Part shown: positions 8,958-17,548 of the stretch, piece after piece
How the letters are laid out: each line of letters begins with the position of its first letter
How positions within the stretch are numbered: position 1 is the stretch's first letter
DNA from: Actinoallomurus liliacearum
GTDB lineage: Bacteria > Actinomycetota > Actinomycetes > Streptosporangiales > Streptosporangiaceae
Assembly: GCF_039542035.1 (NCBI RefSeq)
Contig: NZ_BAABHJ010000003.1
Location: 1 to 64,000, forward strand
Reading direction: 5' to 3'
DNA: 64,000 nt
The notes under the pieces: generated by a model
Databases searched by the model: none
Told to the model about the DNA's origin: nothing
Seen by the model: only the letters and a program-made list of their open reading frames with translations
Position numbers and translations under genes: made by a program

Positions 8958-9833
8958 ATGGCGTCACACTTGCCGGACGCGTATGAGTCTGGTTTGGGAG
9001 TGGAATCGCCGGTTACGGTCGCATCGAGCCGACATCCCGGGCCGTCCGGGGAACACGAGTGGGGAGAAGGATTGGGACTGCCGCGGCTGCCGGAACCGTT
9101 CCACCGGGTCTACTCGCCCCCGGAGGCGCCGAAGGCGAAGAGCCGCCGGCCGCGTACGGCCGGTGTCGTGGTCGCCGCGTTCGTCGTGGTGGCGATGGGC
9201 CTCGCCGCCGCGGCCGTCTTCGTGTTCGGCCGTGGGGGAGCCCGCCCGGCGGCGGCACCGGCCCGGTCCCGGCCGGCCACGGCCGGTTCCCGAGCGGCCG
9301 ACACGCCCGCGAGAGCCGCGCAGCCGCCCGTGTTCGCGAGCCTGCCGCAGGCGTGCTCGGTCCTGCCCGCCGACACGGTACGGCGGCTGGTGCCGACGGC
9401 CGCACCGAAGATCGACAAGATGGGCGCGGAGACGGCGGGCGTCTGCAAGTACTCGATGACCGACGGGGGCCGCTACCGCGCCGTACAGGTCGACGCGCGG
9501 GCGTTCCTGCCCAAGTACATGCACGACCAGGCCACCGGTATGACCGTCTGGTCGTTCGAGGGGCAGTGGCGGCAGGCGGAGAAGGACCGGACGGCCGACA
9601 CGAGCTCGCTGCGCCGGATCGGCGGCCTCGGCGACGCGGCGTTCGAGCGGTTCTGGATCGACCGGGACGTCCGGATCGCGGTCGGAGAGGCCACCGTGCG
9701 GTACCGCAACATCATCCTGCGGGTCCAGTACACCGAGGAGCAGCCGGCCGACAAGGACCGGCCCGCCGCCGAGCAGCGGTGCCTGGCCGACGCCATCGCG
9801 GCCGCCCGCGCGGGCCTGACCTCGTTGCACTGA
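8958..9833 (+). CDS. Single-span membrane-anchored protein, function unknown
   Basis: The 291-residue product has a cytoplasmic Pro-rich N-terminus, a positively charged KSRRPRT cluster, one membrane span (about residues 68-92), an Ala/Pro/Arg-rich linker and an extracytoplasmic domain of about 170 residues. The outer domain contains two early cysteines (QACSVLP and GVCKYS) and one late cysteine (EQRCLADA), and has the general look of actinobacterial DUF3558-like domains, but I cannot assign it firmly. It is followed by a long gene-free stretch. GAGGAGG lies about 12 bases before the ATG. Confidence 0.7.
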   Translation: MASHLPDAYESGLGVESPVTVASSRHPGPSGEHEWGEGLGLPRLPEPFHRVYSPPEAPKAKSRRPRTAGVVVAAFVVVAMGLAAAAVFVFGRGGARPAAAPARSRPATAGSRAADTPARAAQPPVFASLPQACSVLPADTVRRLVPTAAPKIDKMGAETAGVCKYSMTDGGRYRAVQVDARAFLPKYMHDQATGMTVWSFEGQWRQAEKDRTADTSSLRRIGGLGDAAFERFWIDRDVRIAVGEATVRYRNIILRVQYTEEQPADKDRPAAEQRCLADAIAAARAGLTSLH

Positions 9834-10363
9834 TCCCGGAGCGGTACCGGTACCAGTACCCGAGAATGTCCCGAAAAATGAGTGAAACGGCATCTTGTTG
9901 GCGTCCGACACTTAATTCCGCATGAGGTGATCGTCTCTCGTCGGAGTCGTAGCTTCTGCGACCCTCATGGCCGCCTGTCGGCCGATTCGTCATGACCGGC
10001 CACTCATCCGCGCATAATGCCCGATGTGGGGCGGAGAAGGGCGCTTGGATGCGGCCGCGTTCACGGGTGTGGACTGTCTTGCGCACGGTGACGTAGCAGG
10101 TCAGCGCGCATGTCCACGGTGCGGGGCGGGCGGTGGCGGTTGTGCGGCAAATCCGCTTAATGGAGCTGAGGTCGCCTGATTCCCTACTCGTTGATAATGG
10201 CGGTATGGCTGATCCGACTAAGTGCCCATCTCGCACCGTAATCATTTGATCAAGAGCATAGAGACTTAGGTCGCGGTGTCGGTGATGGGGGAATGAGGGG
10301 AGCGGTGGCGATGCCGGCAGCCAGGGAGCAGTCCGGGCTGCCGCTGACATCAAGGGGGTACTT
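9834..10363. other. Gene-free interval of lower GC
   Basis: I see no credible reading frame or structured RNA here. The interval is clearly less GC-rich than its neighbours, for example around ATTCCCTACTCGTTGATAAT, and starts with a repeated GGTACC block (GGTACCGGTACC). It probably holds the promoter of the following cell-wall-protein gene, whose AAGGGGG ribosome site lies at its right end. Confidence 0.5.
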
Positions 10364-11002
10364 ATGAGGGTCGAACTCCTGACCCTGACAACCGCTTCAG
10401 CGGCCGCTCTGACGATCGGGCTTGCTTCACCCGCTCTTGGCGCGGCGCTCCAAAGCGACACTCAGGCCGGGCTGCACCACCGGGCGCAGCACCTTGCCGT
10501 CCAGACGGGAGCACACAAGGCGCTGAATGCCGAAGGTGCGCACGGCGCGGCCCTCCGCCGGGGCGGCGACGATGACGACGGTGACGGTGACGGTGACGGC
10601 GGCGGTGACGGCGGCGGTGACGTCGGCATCGCGCATCACCAGTTCCGTCACCGGCACCACGGCATCCTCCGTGGTCCCTTCGCCTTCGGCGACGAGGGGG
10701 GAGGCGGCTGTGACGACGAGAGCTGTGGTGGAGACGGCGACCACGCGGCCGGTGACGAAGAGGGCGAAGGCTGCTGCGCCGGTGGCGGTGGTGGCGGCAA
10801 GGAGGTCGTGAAGAAGATCCGCGGACGGGTCGTGCACGCGGTGCCCGGCCAGGTCAGCGCGGTTCCGCGTGGCGCCGTGCCGACCGGTTTCGGTGGCAGC
10901 CAGGGAGCGAGCGTGCCGATCGGCGTCGCCGGGCTCACCTTGATCCTGGGCGGCGCGGGGCTCATTGCTCGCCGGCGGATCCGGACCGGTGCCCGTTCCT
11001 AG
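10364..11002 (+). CDS. Asp/Gly/His-rich secreted protein with sortase-type C-terminus
   Basis: This 212-residue protein has a Sec signal peptide (cleavage probably after SPALGA), then low-complexity segments: a GGDDDDGDGDGDGGG acidic run, a His-rich patch (HHQFRHRHH) and a Cys/Asp/Gly patch. The C-terminus has sorting-signal architecture: AVPTG, a short spacer, a hydrophobic span (VPIGVAGLTLILGG) and the basic tail ARRRIRTGAR. AVPTG fits the spacing of LPXTG/LAXTG motifs. The next gene is a sortase that overlaps it, so it is probably that enzyme's substrate. Acidic, His and Cys clusters suggest metal binding, which is inference. Confidence 0.72.
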   Translation: MRVELLTLTTASAAALTIGLASPALGAALQSDTQAGLHHRAQHLAVQTGAHKALNAEGAHGAALRRGGDDDDGDGDGDGGGDGGGDVGIAHHQFRHRHHGILRGPFAFGDEGGGGCDDESCGGDGDHAAGDEEGEGCCAGGGGGGKEVVKKIRGRVVHAVPGQVSAVPRGAVPTGFGGSQGASVPIGVAGLTLILGGAGLIARRRIRTGARS

Positions 11003-11720
11003 CCGATCATCGCGATCACGTGGCGGCCGTCTCCGCGGCGGGGCGGCCGCCGGGTTGATCGCTACCGGGGCGGCGGTCCTGTGGTTCGACGCGTGTCACC
11101 ACACAGGGCCGCCGCGACCGGACCCGCATGCCGCCCGGTCGGGCGCGGCGATCAGCCCGCCGGCCGGGCCGGTCCTCAAGGCGGCGGCGCCGCTGCGTGT
11201 GGACGTCCCGCGCGTCGGGATCCACTCGCGGCTGATCCGGGTCGGCCTCCAGCACGACGGCTCGCTCGGCGTGCCGCCGCTGTCGCGTGCCCAGTTGGCC
11301 GGCTGGTACGAGAAGGGCCCGTCGCCGGGTGAGCGCGGACCCGCCGTGCTCGTCGGCCACGTCGACACGAAAAAGGGGCCGGCCGTCTTCTTCCGGCTCT
11401 CGAGCCTGCACCCGGGCGACCGGATCGAGGTCACCCGCGCGGACGGGAAGGTGGCGACGTTCACCGTCGACTCGGTCGAGCGCGTCCCCAAGAAACACTT
11501 CCCGACGCAACGGGTCTACGGCGACCTGAACTTCGCCGGGCTCCGCCTGATCACGTGCGGTGGCGACTTCGACGGCCACAGCTACGAGGACAACACGATC
11601 GTCTACGCCCACCTGGCCATGAACCGCCGGCCCGGCGGGCCCTCCGCCACCGCGACACCCGCCACGGGCGGCTCACCGGAGGCTCCCCGAACCACCGGCC
11701 GGGTTTCGCATAAGCCGTGA
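10989..11720 (+). CDS. Class F-type sortase
   Basis: This 243-residue protein has an N-terminal membrane anchor, a Pro-rich linker and a sortase barrel. The catalytic His is H124 in LVGHVDTKKGPAVFF and the nucleophile is C190 in LITCGGDFD. The third catalytic residue is usually an Arg shortly after the Cys, often in a YRDN-like segment; here that segment reads YEDNTIVYA, so the Arg position is doubtful. The chosen GTG start overlaps the preceding substrate gene by 14 bases, implying coupling; a TTG 24 bases earlier is an alternative. The Thr/Pro-rich tail is unusual but harmless. Confidence 0.85.
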   Translation: MPVPSRSSRSRGGRLRGGAAAGLIATGAAVLWFDACHHTGPPRPDPHAARSGAAISPPAGPVLKAAAPLRVDVPRVGIHSRLIRVGLQHDGSLGVPPLSRAQLAGWYEKGPSPGERGPAVLVGHVDTKKGPAVFFRLSSLHPGDRIEVTRADGKVATFTVDSVERVPKKHFPTQRVYGDLNFAGLRLITCGGDFDGHSYEDNTIVYAHLAMNRRPGGPSATATPATGGSPEAPRTTGRVSHKP

Positions 11721-11788
11721 CGTTTCCTCGAAGAGGGAGGATGCTTGGCGTAATGCTGCCTGGTCACGACCGGTCGGGAGGTCGACAG

Positions 11789-12217
11789 ATGCGAATTTCG
11801 GAGATCCTCCGCGTCAAGGGCGCGGATGTCGCGACGATCGCGCCGGAGGCGAGCGTACGGCGACTCCTCGCGCTGCTGGCGGAGCGCAATATCGGCGCCG
11901 TCGTCGTGTCGGCGGACGGTTCCACGATCGAGGGCATCGTCTCGGAGCGTGACATCGTCCGGCGGCTGAACGAGCGGGGCACGGACCTGCTCGACGCCCC
12001 GGTGTCGTCGATCATGACGAGCCCGGTGCGCACATGCGATCCCGGCGACGCCGTGGACGGGCTGCGCGGCACGATGACCGAGCACCGCATCCGTCACCTG
12101 CCGGTCGTCCGCGACGGCCGCCTGGTCGGGATCGTCAGCATCGGCGACGTCGTCAAGAGCGCCATCGCCGAGCTCGAGACCGAACGCGAACAGCTCGTCG
12201 ACTACATCAAGCGCTGA
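11789..12217 (+). CDS. CBS-pair protein
   Basis: This 142-residue cytoplasmic protein is almost entirely two CBS domains (about residues 8-65 and 72-130), with the motifs GIVSERDIVRRL and GIVSIGDVVKSA at each domain's end. CBS pairs bind adenosine nucleotides and usually tune a partner. No partner domain is fused and no obvious target is adjacent. I start at the ATG preceded by GGGAGG; the frame is open further upstream but lacks a ribosome site. A 20-base tandem repeat follows its stop. Confidence 0.88.
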   Translation: MRISEILRVKGADVATIAPEASVRRLLALLAERNIGAVVVSADGSTIEGIVSERDIVRRLNERGTDLLDAPVSSIMTSPVRTCDPGDAVDGLRGTMTEHRIRHLPVVRDGRLVGIVSIGDVVKSAIAELETEREQLVDYIKR

Positions 12218-12270
12218 CCCCCGTTCCGGCGCCCGGTACGCCACCGGCCGCCCGGCCCACTCGGCCCGTC

Positions 12271-12342
12271 CGGTCCGCCACCGAGCCGTTCGGTCCGCCA
12301 CCGAGCCGTTCGGTCCGCCACCGAGCCGTTCGGTCCGCCACC
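12271..12342. repeat. Tandem 20-base repeat, 3.6 copies
   Basis: The unit CGGTCCGCCACCGAGCCGTT occurs three times in a row without a mismatch, followed by a 12-base partial copy. It lies between the CBS gene and the next hydrolase gene and is not coding. It is one of several short intergenic tandem repeats in this window, each with its own unit. Confidence 0.97.
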
Positions 12343-12383
12343 GGGGGATCCGGTCGCCGTCGGTTCGGGCGGGGGCGGGCACG

Positions 12384-13142
12384 ATGGACCACATGAGCGT
12401 TGAGCCCCTCACCCTGCATGCGATGGACGGCGTCCGGATCGACGCCGGCCACCTCCCCGGACCGGACGGCCTGTGCCTGGTCCTCGCGCACGGGTTCACC
12501 GGCGCGTGGCGACAGCCGACGACGCGGCGGATCGCCGCGGTGCTCGGCGAGGTGGGCGGCGTCATCGCGATCGACTTCCGCGGCCACGGGCGGTCCGGCG
12601 GCCGGTCCACGGTCGGTGACCGGGAGATCCTCGACGTCGACGCGGCCGTCCGGCACGCCCGCCACCTCGGGTACCGGCACATCGGGCTCGTCGGCTTCTC
12701 GATGGGCGGGGCCGTCGTTGTCCGGCACGCGGCGCTGCACGGCGGCGTCGACGCGGTCGCCGCGGTCAGCGCGCCGGCCCGCTGGTACTACCGCGACACC
12801 AAGCCGATGCGCCGCGTGCACTGGGCGATCGAGCGCCGGTCGGGCCGCCTGGCCGCCCGCCTCGTCAAGCGGACGCGGATCGCCGGCGGCACCTGGGCGA
12901 CGGTGCCCGCGGCGCCGCACGAGGTCGCGGGACGCATCGCGCCGACACCGCTGCTCGTCGTGCACGGCGACCAGGACCCCTTCCTGCCGGTCGAGCACGC
13001 CGAGCAGCTGTACGCCGCGGCCCGTGATCCCCGCGAGCTGTGGATCGAACCCGGCTACGGGCACGCCGAAAGCGCCGCGACCCCGGCGTTGATCCGCCGG
13101 ATCGGACAATGGGCCGCATCTCAGGCGACGGCCGTGCACTAG
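12384..13142 (+). CDS. Alpha/beta hydrolase
   Basis: This 252-residue single-domain hydrolase has an oxyanion-hole segment LAHGFTGAWR, the nucleophile elbow GFSMGG, the acid in VVHGDQDPF and the catalytic His in GYGHAE. Substrate is unknown; the size and lack of lid insertions suggest a small esterase or lipase-like enzyme. An ATG three codons downstream is an equally possible start. It lies 9 bases upstream of the sugar epimerase gene and could be the first gene of that glycan operon. Confidence 0.85.
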   Translation: MDHMSVEPLTLHAMDGVRIDAGHLPGPDGLCLVLAHGFTGAWRQPTTRRIAAVLGEVGGVIAIDFRGHGRSGGRSTVGDREILDVDAAVRHARHLGYRHIGLVGFSMGGAVVVRHAALHGGVDAVAAVSAPARWYYRDTKPMRRVHWAIERRSGRLAARLVKRTRIAGGTWATVPAAPHEVAGRIAPTPLLVVHGDQDPFLPVEHAEQLYAAARDPRELWIEPGYGHAESAATPALIRRIGQWAASQATAVH

Positions 13143-13151
13143 GGTGCGCAC

Positions 13152-14108
13152 GTGCGGGTGGTGGTGACGGGGGCCGCCGGGTTCATCGGCGGCCATGTGG
13201 CGGAGGCGTTCGCCGGGGCGGGCCATGAGGTGCTCGCCGTCGACGCGCTGCACCGGTCCGCCGCGCCGGAGGCCGCGCGGCTTACCTGGGCGGCGCTCGC
13301 CGACCGGGCCGGCGTCACGCTCGTCGAGGCCGACCTGGCGGCCGACGACCTGACCAAGCTCGCCGACGCGGACGTGGTCGTCCACCTGGCCGGCCGGCCC
13401 GGAGTGCGCAGTTCGTGGGGCGCCGGGGAGGCGGCCACCGAGCGCGACAACGTCACCGCCACGCAGCGGCTGCTCGCCGCCTGCCTGGACCCGGCGGCCG
13501 GTCGCCGTCCGCGCGTGGTCGTCGCGTCGAGCTCCTCGGTGTACGGCTCCGCGGGCGACCGCCCGCACCGCGAGGACGATCCGCCGCGTCCCGCCAGCCC
13601 GTACGCGCGGAGCAAGGTCGCCGTCGAGCACCTCGTCGCGCGGGCGGTGCGGGAGGGCCTGCCGGCGGTGACCCTGCGATACTTCTCGGTGTACGGCCCG
13701 CGCCAGCGCCCCGACATGGCCTTCCACCGGTTCGTCGAGGCGGCGCGGCACGGCCGTCCGCTGCCGGTCTTCGGGGACGGCCGGCAGTCCCGCGCCTTCA
13801 CGCACGTCGCCGACGTCACGGCCGCGACGCTGGCCGCGGCCACCGCCGACCTGCCGCCGGGGACCGTGCTCAACGTCGGCCATTCCGAGCCCGTCACCGT
13901 CCGGGACGCGATCGACCTCCTCGCCGGTCTCCTGGGCGTACGTCCGCGGGTGCGCGAGTACGCGCCGGCGGCCGGCGACGCTACCCGTACGTGGGCGGAC
14001 ACGGCCAGGGCCGAGCGCCTGCTCGGCTGGTCCGCCCGGATCGGGCCGGCCGAGGGCCTGGCCGACCAGGTCCGGTGGCACCGCGAGCGTACGGAGCGGG
14101 CGGGATGA
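13152..14108 (+). CDS. NAD-dependent nucleotide-sugar epimerase/dehydratase
   Basis: This 318-residue extended SDR has the NAD-binding TGAAGFIGGH loop at residues 6-15, the serine in ASSSSVYGS and the YxxxK catalytic pair in SPYARSK, as in UDP-glucose 4-epimerase-like enzymes. RYFSVYGPRQRPDM is the typical nucleotide-sugar segment. It probably supplies an activated sugar for the glycosyltransferases that follow; its stop overlaps the next ATG by 4 bases. Exact substrate cannot be told. Confidence 0.9.
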   Translation: MRVVVTGAAGFIGGHVAEAFAGAGHEVLAVDALHRSAAPEAARLTWAALADRAGVTLVEADLAADDLTKLADADVVVHLAGRPGVRSSWGAGEAATERDNVTATQRLLAACLDPAAGRRPRVVVASSSSVYGSAGDRPHREDDPPRPASPYARSKVAVEHLVARAVREGLPAVTLRYFSVYGPRQRPDMAFHRFVEAARHGRPLPVFGDGRQSRAFTHVADVTAATLAAATADLPPGTVLNVGHSEPVTVRDAIDLLAGLLGVRPRVREYAPAAGDATRTWADTARAERLLGWSARIGPAEGLADQVRWHRERTERAG

Positions 14109-15295
14109 GTTCCGAGACACCGGCGGCCGTCCGGGCCGCCTACTTCGCCTTCGACCGCTTCCCGTCGAGCAAGGGGTCGGCGGTGCACATCGGGCACATG
14201 GCGGCCGAGCTGTTCGCCCGGTTCGACGGCGGCCTGCTCGGCGTGCTCGGCGGTGGGCCCCTGCCGCGCTACCAGCGGGAGGCGGGCGGCATCGAGATCG
14301 CGCGCTTCGGCGAGCAGATCCCCAACTTCCTCGACCGCGCCGAGGCGTTCTCCCGATGGGTCGCCGCGCACGTGGAGCCGCACCGCGAGACCCTGCGGAT
14401 CTGCCACGTCCGCGATCCGTGGAGCGCGCTGCCCGTGCTCGCCCTTCCCGGACGGGGGTACCGCGTCGTGTACGAGGTCAACGGGCTGCCGTCCGTCGAG
14501 CTCGTGCACACCCACCCGTCGGTCACCCCCGCCACCCTGGCGAAGATCGCCGACCTGGAGCGGCTCTGCCTCGAGGGCGCCGACGCGGTCGTGGTGCCCT
14601 CGCGGGTCATCGCGGGGGCGCTGTCCCGCAGGGGCGTCCCCGAGACGAAGGTCCACCTGGTGCCGAACGGCGCCGACGTGGCCGCCGCCGCGCCCCGTCC
14701 GGACGGTGCGCCGGAGCGGTACCTGGTCTACGTCGGGGCGCTGCAGCCGTGGCAGGGCGTCGACGTGCTGCTGCGGGCGTTCGCCCGGCTGGCGGACCTG
14801 ACCGATCTCCGGCTGGTCATCTGCTCGTCGGTGCCGGAGCGCCGGGCCCGTCCGCTGCGCCGCCTCGCGGAGCGCCTCGGCGTCGCGGACCGCCTGCTCT
14901 GGCGGTTCACGCTCCCGCACGCGGAGGTGGCGGGCTGGCTGGCGGGCGCCGCGATCTCCGTCGCGCCGCTGACCGCCTGCGCGCGCAACCTCGACCAGGG
15001 CTGCGCGCCGCTGAAGATCCTGGAGTCGATGGCCGCGGGGGTCCCGGTGGTCGCCTCCGACCTCCCCGCCGTACGAGAGATCATGGCCGACCGGGAGCAC
15101 GGCCGGCTGGTCGCTCCGGACCGCCCCGCCGAGCTGGCCCGCGTGCTCCGCGTCCTGCTGGAGTATCCGGACGCCGCCCGCGCGATGGGCGAACGCGGCC
15201 GGCAGCGGATCCTGGCCGACCTCACCTGGCCGGCGTCCCGCGCCCGGCTGTCCGCGGTGTACGACTCCCTGACGTCTCCTGTCGTGCGCCGCTGA
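14105..15295 (+). CDS. GT4-type glycosyltransferase
   Basis: This 396-residue GT-B enzyme has a Rossmann-like N-domain that starts by recognising an acceptor (FDRFPSSKGSAVHIGHMA) and a C-terminal nucleotide-sugar domain with VPNGAD, YVGALQPWQGVDVLLRAF and KILESMAAGVPVVASD. The last contains the E-x7-E-like donor-binding signature of family GT4. The ATG overlaps the epimerase stop (ATGA). It likely transfers a sugar from a nucleotide donor onto a cell-surface glycan or lipid carrier. Confidence 0.9.
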   Translation: MSSETPAAVRAAYFAFDRFPSSKGSAVHIGHMAAELFARFDGGLLGVLGGGPLPRYQREAGGIEIARFGEQIPNFLDRAEAFSRWVAAHVEPHRETLRICHVRDPWSALPVLALPGRGYRVVYEVNGLPSVELVHTHPSVTPATLAKIADLERLCLEGADAVVVPSRVIAGALSRRGVPETKVHLVPNGADVAAAAPRPDGAPERYLVYVGALQPWQGVDVLLRAFARLADLTDLRLVICSSVPERRARPLRRLAERLGVADRLLWRFTLPHAEVAGWLAGAAISVAPLTACARNLDQGCAPLKILESMAAGVPVVASDLPAVREIMADREHGRLVAPDRPAELARVLRVLLEYPDAARAMGERGRQRILADLTWPASRARLSAVYDSLTSPVVRR

Positions 15296-15366
15296 CCCGG
15301 ACCGTGGAGGCCGAACATGCCATATGAGGCTTATCCCGGGCGATATCCGGTTGGTATTGTCCGCCC

Positions 15367-16095
15367 ATGTTCTGGCGGAAGACACGGGCGGCGATCGAGC
15401 GATTCCACCCGGTGCACCAGGGGCTGATTCTGCAGCGCACCGCGTCCGCCACGCTCCCGCCGGCGGAGTGGGACGCCGTCGTGGCCAGCCTCGCCCGGCA
15501 CGCCGAGACGGTGAAGCGGCGGAAGTGGCGTATACCGGACCGGGCGGTGCACGTGGTGGTGCCGCTGATCAGGGTGCTGTGCGAGGACGTCGCGCCGAAC
15601 GGCGCCATCGGCATCACCGCCGACCTGCGCGGTCCCAAGGTGCCCGAGAAGACCGGGCCGAGCCAACGGTTTCCCGGGCGCGGGCGGGTGCGCAGCATCA
15701 CCGAGTGGTTCGCGCAGGACCCCTGGCTCACGGCGCGGGCCGAGCTGCGGGACGGCAGCGTCCTGGAGCTGGCCGTCACCGACCGGGTCCGCTACCGGAA
15801 GATCCACAAGGTCAATCCGCGCGGCAAGCACAAGCACAAGACGAAGACCAAGACCGTCCAGCGGATCACCGCCCGGCGCACCCTGCAGCCCGACCAGAAC
15901 GTACGGCGGCCGGACACCCCGCCGCCGCCCTCGCTCGCGGTCCGCGTCAAGTCCGCCAAGCGCACGGTGGTCAGCGCGACGACGAAGCTCGGCCCGGCGC
16001 CCGCTCTGGACGACCAGGTGCAGTGGATCCTGGCGGTGGCGACCGAGCCGTTCCGGTGGACGCCGCCGACGGCGCCGGTGAGGAGGACCGCGTGA
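15367..16095 (+). CDS. Hypothetical protein in glycan cluster
   Basis: I do not recognise this 242-residue protein. It is basic, with a Lys/His-rich patch (GKHKHKTKTKT) near residue 160 and a Pro-rich stretch, and no signal peptide or membrane span. It reads like a soluble nucleic-acid- or polyphosphate-contacting protein, but there is no motif to prove it. Its end overlaps the next gene by 4 bases (GTGA), and the pair sits between two glycosyltransferase genes, so a role in the same surface-glycan pathway is possible. Confidence 0.7.
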   Translation: MFWRKTRAAIERFHPVHQGLILQRTASATLPPAEWDAVVASLARHAETVKRRKWRIPDRAVHVVVPLIRVLCEDVAPNGAIGITADLRGPKVPEKTGPSQRFPGRGRVRSITEWFAQDPWLTARAELRDGSVLELAVTDRVRYRKIHKVNPRGKHKHKTKTKTVQRITARRTLQPDQNVRRPDTPPPPSLAVRVKSAKRTVVSATTKLGPAPALDDQVQWILAVATEPFRWTPPTAPVRRTA

Positions 16096-16448
16096 ACCCC
16101 TGCGCCGTGACGACCGGCTTCTTCGTGCTCGGCCGGTGCGGCCGGCCGTCGGTCACCGTGTGCCGCTGCGGCCGTCCCGTCTGCGGTCATCACGTCGACC
16201 CCCAGGGGCTGTGCCCCGAGTGCGCCGCCACGCAGGCCTATGAGGACCCCTTCCACCCCGGATGGGCGCGTGGGTACCGCCGGCACTACTACCAGCAGAG
16301 CTCCGGGCAGTACAACGACCCGATCTGGTATTCGCGGTTCGACTCCTACGACCGCGGCCAGTTCGACGCGGGCGACGGCTTCGACACGGGCGGCTACGAG
16401 GGTGACGGCTTCGACGGCGACGACGGGAACGACTGGGTCGACAGTTGA
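16092..16448 (+). CDS. Small zinc-ribbon-like protein
   Basis: This 118-residue protein has closely spaced Cys and His residues in its first 45 residues (GRCGR, VCRCGRPVCGHH, CPEC), arranged as in a zinc ribbon. An aromatic Tyr/Arg segment and an acidic Gly/Asp-rich tail follow. The GTG start overlaps the preceding stop and has a perfect AGGAGG six bases upstream, so it is a real gene too easily missed. Function unknown; a binding partner of the preceding basic protein is plausible from coupling and opposite charge. Confidence 0.78.
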   Translation: MNPCAVTTGFFVLGRCGRPSVTVCRCGRPVCGHHVDPQGLCPECAATQAYEDPFHPGWARGYRRHYYQQSSGQYNDPIWYSRFDSYDRGQFDAGDGFDTGGYEGDGFDGDDGNDWVDS

Positions 16449-17548
16449 TGCGCGTCCTGTGGATCACCGAGCACTACCCGCCGAGCCGCGGCGGCATGGC
16501 GGAGTCGTGTGACCGCATCGTCCGCGGCCTGCGGGCGGCGGGCGTGGAGATCGACGTGGCGCACCTGACCCGGCGGTCGCGGCCGTGGCGGGTGGAGCGC
16601 GAGTCCGGCGGGCGGCTGCTCGTGGTCCCGCTGGAGGACAACCCCGAGCACGCGCTGCGCCGGCTCTGGACCGAGCTGCGCGGCGAGGAGTACACCCACG
16701 TCGTCGCGTTCGGCGGCACGTACGCCCTGGTCGGCGCGCCCGTGCTGGCCGCCTGGCTCGGCGCGCCGCTGATCACGCTGCTGCGCGGCAACGACTTCGA
16801 CACCGGCGTCTTCTCGCTGCGCCGCCGCGAGGCGCTGCTGACGGCGCTGCGCGCGTCCGCCCGCGTCTGCGTGGTCGCCCGGTCGCATGGCCCGCTGGTG
16901 TCCGCGCTCGTCCCGGACACCGCCGTGACGTGGGTGGCCAACAGCATCGACACCGCCGACTGGGAGGTCCTGCCCTCCGAGCGGGCCCGCGCCCGGGAGT
17001 GGCGGGCGGCCCACGTGGAGCCGGGGCGGCGCGTGCTCGGCCTCGTCGGTCAGCTCAAGAACAAGAAGGGCGTCGGCTTCCTGCTCGACGCGCTCGCCGC
17101 CTCCGGGCACGTGCCGGCGTTCCATCTGCTCCTCGTCGGCGAGCTTGAGGACGGGATGGAGGAGCGGCTGGCCGCCGTGCCGCACACGCGGATGCCGTTC
17201 CTGGACCGGTACGAACTGCCGGGCGTGTACGCGTCCTGCGATCTGGTCGCGCTGCCGTCGTTCTACGACGGGCTGCCGAACGTCTCGCTGGAGGCCGCCG
17301 CGCTCGGCGTACCGCTGCTCGCCTCCGACGCCGGGGGCCTGGCCGACCTGGCCGACGAGGAGATCGGCTTCACGTTCCGCGCGGGCGACCCGCACGGCTG
17401 CCGTGCGGCCGTCGACCGGGCCGTACGGGCGACGGACGAGGAGCTCGCCAAGCTGGGCGCGGCGGCGCGCGAACGCGTGCGCCGGGACTTCGCCCCGGCG
17501 GCCGAGACCGCCGGATACCTGGCGGTCCTCACGGAGACCGAAGCGTGA
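16448..17548 (+). CDS. GT4-type glycosyltransferase
   Basis: This 366-residue GT-B enzyme starts VLWITEHYPPSRGGMAES, the glycine-rich acceptor loop of family GT4. Later segments are LGLVGQLKNKKGVGFLLDAL and the C-terminal donor signature LPSFYDGLPNVSLEAAALGVP, read here in two parts. The ATG overlaps the previous stop by one base. It is the second GT4 enzyme of the cluster and is distinct from the first, so the glycan probably has at least two different linkages made here. Confidence 0.9.
   Translation: MRVLWITEHYPPSRGGMAESCDRIVRGLRAAGVEIDVAHLTRRSRPWRVERESGGRLLVVPLEDNPEHALRRLWTELRGEEYTHVVAFGGTYALVGAPVLAAWLGAPLITLLRGNDFDTGVFSLRRREALLTALRASARVCVVARSHGPLVSALVPDTAVTWVANSIDTADWEVLPSERARAREWRAAHVEPGRRVLGLVGQLKNKKGVGFLLDALAASGHVPAFHLLLVGELEDGMEERLAAVPHTRMPFLDRYELPGVYASCDLVALPSFYDGLPNVSLEAAALGVPLLASDAGGLADLADEEIGFTFRAGDPHGCRAAVDRAVRATDEELAKLGAAARERVRRDFAPAAETAGYLAVLTETEA

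Noticed and set aside
10560..10640. Repeat array in the GAC/GGT-rich stretch
   Set aside because: It is codon-level low complexity encoding the Asp/Gly run of the sortase substrate.
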